A stretch of 64,000 bases of DNA from Amaranthus tricolor (Eukaryota > Streptophyta > Magnoliopsida > Caryophyllales > Amaranthaceae), in contig NC_080049.1 in the NCBI RefSeq assembly GCF_026212465.1, forward strand, positions 35,736,385 to 35,800,384, written 5' to 3'. The notes under the pieces were generated by a model. That model saw only the letters and a list, made by a program, of their open reading frames with translations. It was not told where the DNA came from and searched no databases. This document shows, in pieces, positions 57,413 to 64,000 of this stretch. Position 1 is the stretch's first letter. Each line of letters opens with the position of its first letter. The translations under genes and the position numbers were made by a program.

Positions 57413-60400
57413 ATGGAATCATACCAGCAGCCCCAGCCGCATCACCATTACATGAGACCACCACAACCCCCTCAACCTCCACCATCGATGTCTGCCGATC
57501 CTCATTTCTCTCACCACCTACAACCGCCGCCGCCTCCTCCTCCGTCAAACTCGTGGTTTTCCGGCCAATTTCAATACCAACCTTCTCATTCTCCTCCTCC
57601 TCCTCCTCCGCCGCCGCAACCTCAACCTCAACCTCAGCAGCAGAATCAGTGGGGCCCATCTCCCCCTCCTTATCATGCGCACCCTCACCAGCCTTATCCT
57701 GCGCAACACTACCCTCCTCCTCCTCCTCCTCCTCCTCCTCCGCCTCGCCCTTCTCAACCTCCTCCCCCTCCTCCTACTTATTCTCATCAGGTTTTTATTT
57801 TTTTAGGGTTTTTCATTTTTAGGGTTTCATTTCTTCTTTTATTTTTATTTTTATTTTTGATTTTTATTTTTTAGCTTTAAATGTTATGTTTCTTAGTTTC
57901 TACAATAACAATATGCCTTCACCTCAATGCCTTTGAGTGTTCCCTTTTGGGTCGGATGTATCATGTATGCACATGGATCTTGATTTAATGGGCCATTTTA
58001 ATACATATAAAATATAAATTATAATTGGAAACCAAGGAAAACTAAATCTTTACCCATTGACATAAGGGACACATCAGTGTTATGTTTGTAATTGTGACAA
58101 ATAATATAATTATCGAACATTATGAATACTAAATTGTTCTTGTTATTTTAGTGATATAACTCTGGTTGATTGATGCATTTTAGTTCGCATAAGATTTGGA
58201 CACTTGAACGTTACAAGTTTATTTGCTAAGAACAGGAGAATTGATACATTTATACTTGTATGAAGTATGACTTGTATAGCTACGGTAGCTGGTTTGCTGC
58301 ATCTTGAGTATAGAATTTGTTTTGTGGTGCTTGGACTTGTTAACAGTGTTTCTTTTGCTGCTTATTACGGACATATGGAGTCTTAAAATTTTGATTTTGG
58401 CTCTTGAATTTATGAGAGAAGTAATGAAGTGGAGATTTAGGTTTCTTGATCCCAGTGACTAAATGGGTTATTGATATAGGTTTCTTATATCATTTGACAG
58501 AAGGGGTTTCCTGTTGGATATGGCAAGTCTATGCTCTATGGCAAGTCTGGTCCTCTGGCACTCGTTTCTGAGTGTACGATTAATAATGTATACTGTCGGT
58601 TTTGTGCATAATCGCTTTATAACTGACCCATGAAGTGAGGTTTTGAATCTAAAAGTTGGTGTTTTTTTAAGCTGGAAAACTTGGTTAAGAGAAGTAATTA
58701 CTAGTTAGTCAAGAATTAGGTTATCTTGAGTTTGATGAGAATTTGGGGATAAGATTGTTTTTTGATTTTCTTCTGTTCTGGCGTAGTGGTTGGATATGGT
58801 GATTTTGTTTTTGGAGGTTAAATTAGAGCTGCATGGTGAGTTATGTGCACCTGTTAGCCCCTTGCTTCTTAAAGTCTAGAACCAAGGAAAATTCGAGAAG
58901 GTAATTTGGTGCTATATTGATAATTTGGCCAGATGTCCTTGGTTGTGCAACCAAATAGTGTTGTTTTGCATTCCACTTTATCTGGCCAATATAAATTTCC
59001 AATTCCACTTGAAGATGTAGCTACTTCATGTTTATTTAAACTACTAGTTTGAAGTTCATATGGTGCAACTGCAGTTTAGTGGCTAATTTTATGGTTTATT
59101 GGTAGATGTTTGGTGTTTGGGTAGATTTGATTTGCTTTTGTTTCCTTGCCTGTGTGCTGTGATGCTAGAGACATGTTTTCTTTATCCCCCTTTTGGTTCA
59201 TTTATTTCTTTTGAGTGATTTTTTTTTTTCCGTGTCTTGGAATTTGATGATTAAAAAGTAGACTAGGAATATGTTTGCATTGCCTTTTTCAATGCTTGTG
59301 CCATGATTTATTATTTTTTTACTGCTTTTAATCATGTACAAATGGCCCTGTATGATTTTCTTTTTTCGTATATATGACAAGTGACAACTCAATTGCTATG
59401 TTATTTTGGGGTGCTGTCTTTTATGGTTTCTTTGGTTCTCTAATGCTGTTGCAGAAGAGGATGCTTTACTCTCTTTTCTAATACTGTGTTTACAGGATTG
59501 GACAAATGCAAATTGGAACCATCATGCAGGTTGGGAATATCCAGGTTAGTGATCTTGTCACTGGATGCTTGATCAATCTTTTTGTTGGAAATTTACTGTC
59601 CAGTGTCGTATGACAGTGAATTGTGTGCTATGTGTGCTTGGCCTTCTTCAATGCTTAATCTATATTCTCATTTGGACAACTGAACTCATACATAGAGCAT
59701 AGTTTGAGTTTCCTGTTTCAATCTATTCCTAGACTGAACATTCTCTGTTAAGCTAATTGACCACATCATTCCATTAAAACAAGAGTCCATTACTTTATTG
59801 CCATTAAGCCTCTTACGAGAAGGTTTCAAAAACATAAATGAAATTCTGTAGGCAAATAGCTTAGCTTTTGAGCTATGTGACTAATCTATATACTTTTATT
59901 TATGTTATGGAAACCTATTCTGTTAAGGAACTTTAGGGATTATAAAAGGACGAGAAAGATCGAAGATGACTTGAAGGGTAGGAGTGTAAAAAGATATGAA
60001 AAATCTATATTTAGGGAGAAAGGAAATTCATGTGGACAACCACCGAGACTATTTATTGGTTCATGTTGCCGACCTCAATTTCTTTTTTGGGGATTAATGC
60101 TTTGACATTGTTGTGTTTCGGAAACCTTCTCAGAAAAGGTTTAGCTTTATGCTTGTTTTCATGGTGGACATATTCATTACCTTTATTTTAAAAGAATTAT
60201 ATTATTTATTATTATCTTATCTGGATTGGTTTTATAATATTAGATTGACATGATTTCATGTATCCCTAGTCTCGTTTTCTTGAACTTAATATATGCTTTT
60301 ACCTTTTGTGGCAACTAATATTGTAACGTTTTTCCATCCTCTGCCATCTAAAAAGAATAAGAAAAAACTTAGAAGCGTAACTCTAGGAGTGGACAGGTCA

Positions 60401-63400
60401 TTATTGAATCATCATCTTGTTTCTTTGAAACAGCCCATGGCAATGAAGAAGACTGGGCTGCCAAAGCAAGGGCGTGGGCTTCTGCCAGATCTGAAAGGGA
60501 AGATCAGTACCCACAGTTGCAGTTTACGTCAGTGGCACGTCAAGATGAGCCACCCCAATATGCAAACCAATACGCGGCGGAGCCTCATTATCAAGACATT
60601 CAGCAAACTTCAATGCCTACAACTGGTTTTCAGAATTATCAAGGACCTGTTGCACCTTTAAATAGGCCACCAATGGTCCATCAGCAGGAGCCTGCACCCA
60701 TCAACTCATATGCTTCAGATGCATATTTTTCATTTGCTGCTAAGGATGGAGCTCTTGGTGGAGACATGAGCTCTATGTTTCCTGGCCAGCAAGGCCCAGC
60801 AAGTTCTGTAGTTCATCAGCCGGAGGTACCTTCTAGTTATTCTTCTGTTCCAGGTAATACTTCACTTGGAATTTTGTGTTTTCGTGTGAAGTCGCTCACA
60901 TGATTGGTTATGCCTAAAGTTACGAAAAGATTCACTAGTCAACTCCTAGCTACAGCCTGTCTAATCACTTGCTGAGTTTGTTTCTTAGTACCTTATGAGA
61001 GCTTTTAGATTACCGAACTTTAGAGCTTTTTGATTAATTTGAAATTTGAAATACCTATGTTTCTAGGATGGCATTTGTTTTAAGAGATGCATACAAGTTT
61101 TGATATGGATTTTCTAGCTACACTGTTTAATGGCTAAAATTCTTATGATTCTCTCTGTTCTGGTAATATGTGAAGAGTAGTTTTGCATCTTAACATGCGG
61201 AGTTTTAGCAAATTATGAATGCATGTTATTCAGTTATTGTGCATATTTTGATGCCTATTATCATCAAGATACACACTTATTTCTGGAAAATGTGGCAGGT
61301 AAGGAGGATGGCTCACAGAAGCATCAAACATTGCTACCTGCTGATGTTAGGTCAGTACCAGCCGATCATGCTCACTTTGCATATGGAAACCATTCAGTGG
61401 ATCCGATGGATCAACCTCTTAATTTTGCATCAAGACTCAGTCATGAAAATGACCCCAAGATGAAGTCCGGCTATCCTGATTCGCCAGGACCAGTAAGAGC
61501 AAACGACGCTGTTTCCACTGTGTCTTCTTTGCATGCTTGGACAACTCCAGCTGCACCTGGTGCACCTTATCCACCTGCATTTCCATTAGCCTCACAGGTT
61601 TTGATTTCTTTTGCCACTTTTAATTATATATTCTTAATCTCTTTACACTGTACTGGATTGTATAAGAGCTGAACTTTGGGATTATTGCAGCATGATCCAT
61701 CTATAGATGTACCTCCATTTCCGGGACAACCTGCCCCATTATTTGGAAGAGGCCCAAGCTTTCAGTCTGGAGTTCCAGCACCTGGTGGTTTGGGTGCAGG
61801 GAGTTCTCATCATCCAACTGCAGCTTTTCCTGCTGATGCATACGGATCTTCTTTGGGCTCTGAACGTCCTAAGAAGGTATTGCGTTGTTCTGACATTGAC
61901 ACCCATCTTTTTTTGTTCATAAAATGGATATTGATATCTGCTCCTTTTCTTTTCCTGTTAGGCTGCAGTTCCTAATTGGCTAAGAGAGGAGATAATTAAG
62001 AATAAAACTACAATTCCAACTTCGGCACCAGGGCCCTTTAAAGATGGAAGTCAATCAAATGAAGATGAAATAATTAGCAAGTTCAATGCAAAGGGTGATC
62101 AGGCAGACAGCAAAAGCATGGATTCAGCCAGGTCAACTGAAGAAGAGGATGATGATGATGATGATGTATGTGATGTAATTTTGTTATGAGTAGGTTAACT
62201 TGTTGGGATTATGGTGTTATGGATATCAAGTTGTTTCCTTTCTTTTAGGACTATGAAGAAGCACAGAAAACTGTGGCTATAAATCAGGAAATTAAGCGTG
62301 TTTTGACAGAAGTTCTCCTGAAGGTTGTGTGGAATTTTTTAGTTACTTTAATGTTCTCTTATCTCCGTTTATTGACTCTCTCTATCTCTGTCTCTCTTTT
62401 CCTGTTTATAGGTGACAGATGAGCTTTTTGAAGACATTGCCACACAAGTACTGAATGAAGATGATCCTACTGTTGGCGGTAATTACTTTGATTTTTGCAT
62501 GTGTAATTTGTTTTGTTGTTGCCTGTTTTGCTTTTACCTGACTTTTGGCCCTTCTGAATGGTGCTTTCTTAAACAGCTGAGGTTAATCCTGCGAACAATA
62601 GCTCCGTTCATGAGGCATCACCACCATCTCTACCAGCTGCGGCTCCTAAAGCTACTGCAAAGGTTCTCATTCCAATTAAAGCAAAGGAATCTGAGGGACA
62701 TGCTAGTAGAGAATCCAATTCTGGTACACATGGAAATGTTTTAGGTCTTGCAAATTATGACTCTGATGATGACGATGAAGTCCAGACTCCAATTGTTTCC
62801 AGTTCTGGTGCTGGTGAAAATGGTCATCAACAGTTAGAAGCTGAAGATTCTAGGAAAAATGTGGTAGCTGCTGAAGGTGATCGTAGAAATGGAAGTTCAG
62901 TTGGGGCTGAAAGCAGCCTAAACCGTGATCCTCCAGCTTTCAATGAGCATGGGACTGTTAAGGATTTGGATGATGAGGCTCATCAAACCTCTTTTAGAAG
63001 CTCCATGTCTCTGGATAAGAAAGGTGATGATGTTAATGGTGAATCTATTGTTAAGTCAACAGATAATGGTCGTAAGTCAAGTTTTAGTAGGCCTGATATT
63101 GCCAACGAGGAAGAAAATTCAAGAAAGTCAGCCAAAGATGATTCTCAGGAAAAAGAGGCTAAAAGACGTGACAGACATGAAAGTAAGAGAAGTTCATCCG
63201 GTAGGGACAATCGCAAGGGGTTAGAGAGTGGTAAGGAAAGGGAATCTGAGAGGGAGGAGACTCATATTAGACAAGATGAGAAGCGTCAAAAAAAGGATAA
63301 AACGGAGGATTATAATACCTCTAGAGAGAAGGTGAAGGAGCAAGATGATAAACGCGAGGAGAAAGTAAAGGGATCTGATTCTCGAAAAAAGTCTTCTCAT

Positions 63401-63779
63401 CCTGAAGATAAGGATGGCAAAAGAGATCGGGAGAAAGACAAGAAAAGAAGCAGTAAAGATGACACAGATAAGAAAAGAGAGAGAACAAAGGATGCAAAAA
63501 GTGACAAATCAAGACACAAATCAAGTGATGCAAGTAGACACAGACGGCGACGTTCCTCCTCAGTTGGAAGAAAGGGTAGAAAAATTGAGGAAAGCACGGA
63601 TGGCTCAGATGAAGAAGCCTCTGATGACTCTAAAAGGTTGGTTATATATCTCACCTGTTTCCTTCTCTGTCACTGGTACAGGCCAGTTAATGTCAATAAC
63701 AGTATTCTGTTCTATTCTGCAGGAAGGTTCATTCAAAAAGGCGTAATATGTCCCCCTCCCCTGTCAGGTCTAGGCCAAG
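57413..63779 (+). CDS. Proline-rich, RS-like nuclear protein (3' end outside window)
   Basis: Ten exons join in frame: 57413-57790, 59496-59544, 60434-60853, 61299-61597, 61691-61876, 61962-62165, 62249-62323, 62412-62478, 62577-63636 and 63723-63779, about 931 codons before the window ends in an intron. Seen: an N-terminal Pro/Gln/His-rich region with runs of up to 11 prolines (residues 1-126); a Trp-rich block (DWTNANWNHHAGWEYP, EEDWAAKARAWASARSERED); a Pro/Gly middle; AAVPNWLREEIIKNKT; an acidic run; the helical EIKRVLTEVLLKVTDELFED; a highly charged Lys/Asp/Arg/Ser region; and RS-like repeats (SRHRRRRSSSVGRKGRK, SPSPVRSRPR). I do not recognise the family name. By composition it looks like an RNA-processing or spliceosome-associated nuclear protein. 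Introns 1 (57791-59495), 2 and 3 show nothing notable. Confidence 0.85.
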
Positions 63780-64000
63780 GTATGTACCAAGTGAATCTTA
63801 TCATTTGTTTGCAAGTTAACAGTGTATCCACTTTTTCTTCTTGATCTTTGACATATACTTCTCCATCCCAGCCATTTTGCCTCCTTTTTTTCATTAATTT
63901 GTAAATAAAGGCCAAAATAACTTTTTTTATAAAGGTTTTTTGCACCGAGACGTCACTTTGAGCAATTTGGGTAGCGTTTCGTGGTGATTGAAGTCGGACG
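63780..64000 (+). other. Intron 10 of the proline-rich gene, window edge
   Basis: Begins GTATGT after the exon ending at 63779. No convincing next exon before the window ends: the best AG near 63945 leads to a frame that stops within about nine codons. Confidence 0.5.

Noticed and set aside
57360..57822. Antisense Glu/Val-rich, Arg-rich and Ser-rich frames over the polyproline exon
   Set aside because: Shadows of CCN repeats in other frames; the forward frame continues in register through ten exons.
63250..63654. Antisense Leu/Ser-rich frames near the end of the window
   Set aside because: Complement of the Lys/Asp/Arg/Ser-rich exon; composition artefact.
1..64000. CRISPR arrays, bacterial operons, riboswitches, rRNA or tRNA genes
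   Set aside because: No regular spacer arrays, no prokaryotic gene layout, and no complete cloverleaf or rRNA core noticed by eye; the region is ordinary plant nuclear DNA.

Overview
The window looks like nuclear DNA of a flowering plant, most likely a eudicot. It is AT-rich, its genes carry many GT-AG introns, and the encoded proteins match plant families: a DETOXIFICATION-type MATE transporter, importin-5, cytosolic ribosomal protein L27a, plastid ABCB26 and a plastid TPR protein. The repeats are plant types too: a MULE transposase with a plant mobile domain, Ty1/copia, hAT, Stowaway, Harbinger-like MITEs and a solo LTR. I cannot name the species. I see no bacterial genes, CRISPR array, operon or tRNA gene.

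Layout. 1-3.7 kb: a decayed Mutator-like element (MULE). Its broken transposase (+) meets a broken plant-mobile-domain gene (-) tail to tail, and an AT-rich tail with a perfect 28-bp hairpin runs to about 130 bp before the next start codon. 3.8-18.6 kb: a nine-exon MATE transporter gene of 521 codons, spread over 14.8 kb because its introns hold hAT-like elements, a Stowaway MITE, a 995-bp Mutator-type foldback element with an exact 9-bp target duplication nested in another inverted-repeat element, and an antisense, disabled Ty1/copia element. 19.8-28.2 kb: a 20-exon importin-5 (importin beta-3) gene of 1,116 codons with one GC-AG intron and a triplicated start-codon region. 28.2-32.5 kb: intergenic DNA with about ten degenerate copies of a 100-160 bp repeat. 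32.5-32.9 kb (-): intronless ribosomal protein L27a with a telo-box and GGCCCA-type promoter motifs. 35.0-39.1 kb (-): a four-exon plastid-targeted TPR protein with a C-terminal membrane anchor. 39-43.4 kb: transposon-rich intergenic DNA with a hAT element that has an exact 8-bp target duplication. 43.5-54.4 kb: an 18-exon plastid ABC half-transporter (ABCB26, 703 codons) with a 1.5-kb solo LTR in intron 3. 55.4-56.4 kb: an element related to the tail of the first MULE. 57.4-63.8 kb: the first ten exons of a proline-rich, charged, RS-like nuclear protein that runs off the window.

The genes do not form a pathway; they are ordinary single plant genes. Where I give exon joins, they were set by hand so that reading frame, GT-AG (or GC-AG) borders and family similarity agree; all five complete genes close in frame. 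The most interesting material is in the repeats: exact target duplications that date and classify insertions, nested palindromes shared by two distant elements, an element end 10 bp from a splice acceptor, and an LTR with tandem palindromic motifs. I did not find convincing evidence of a wholly new biological system.
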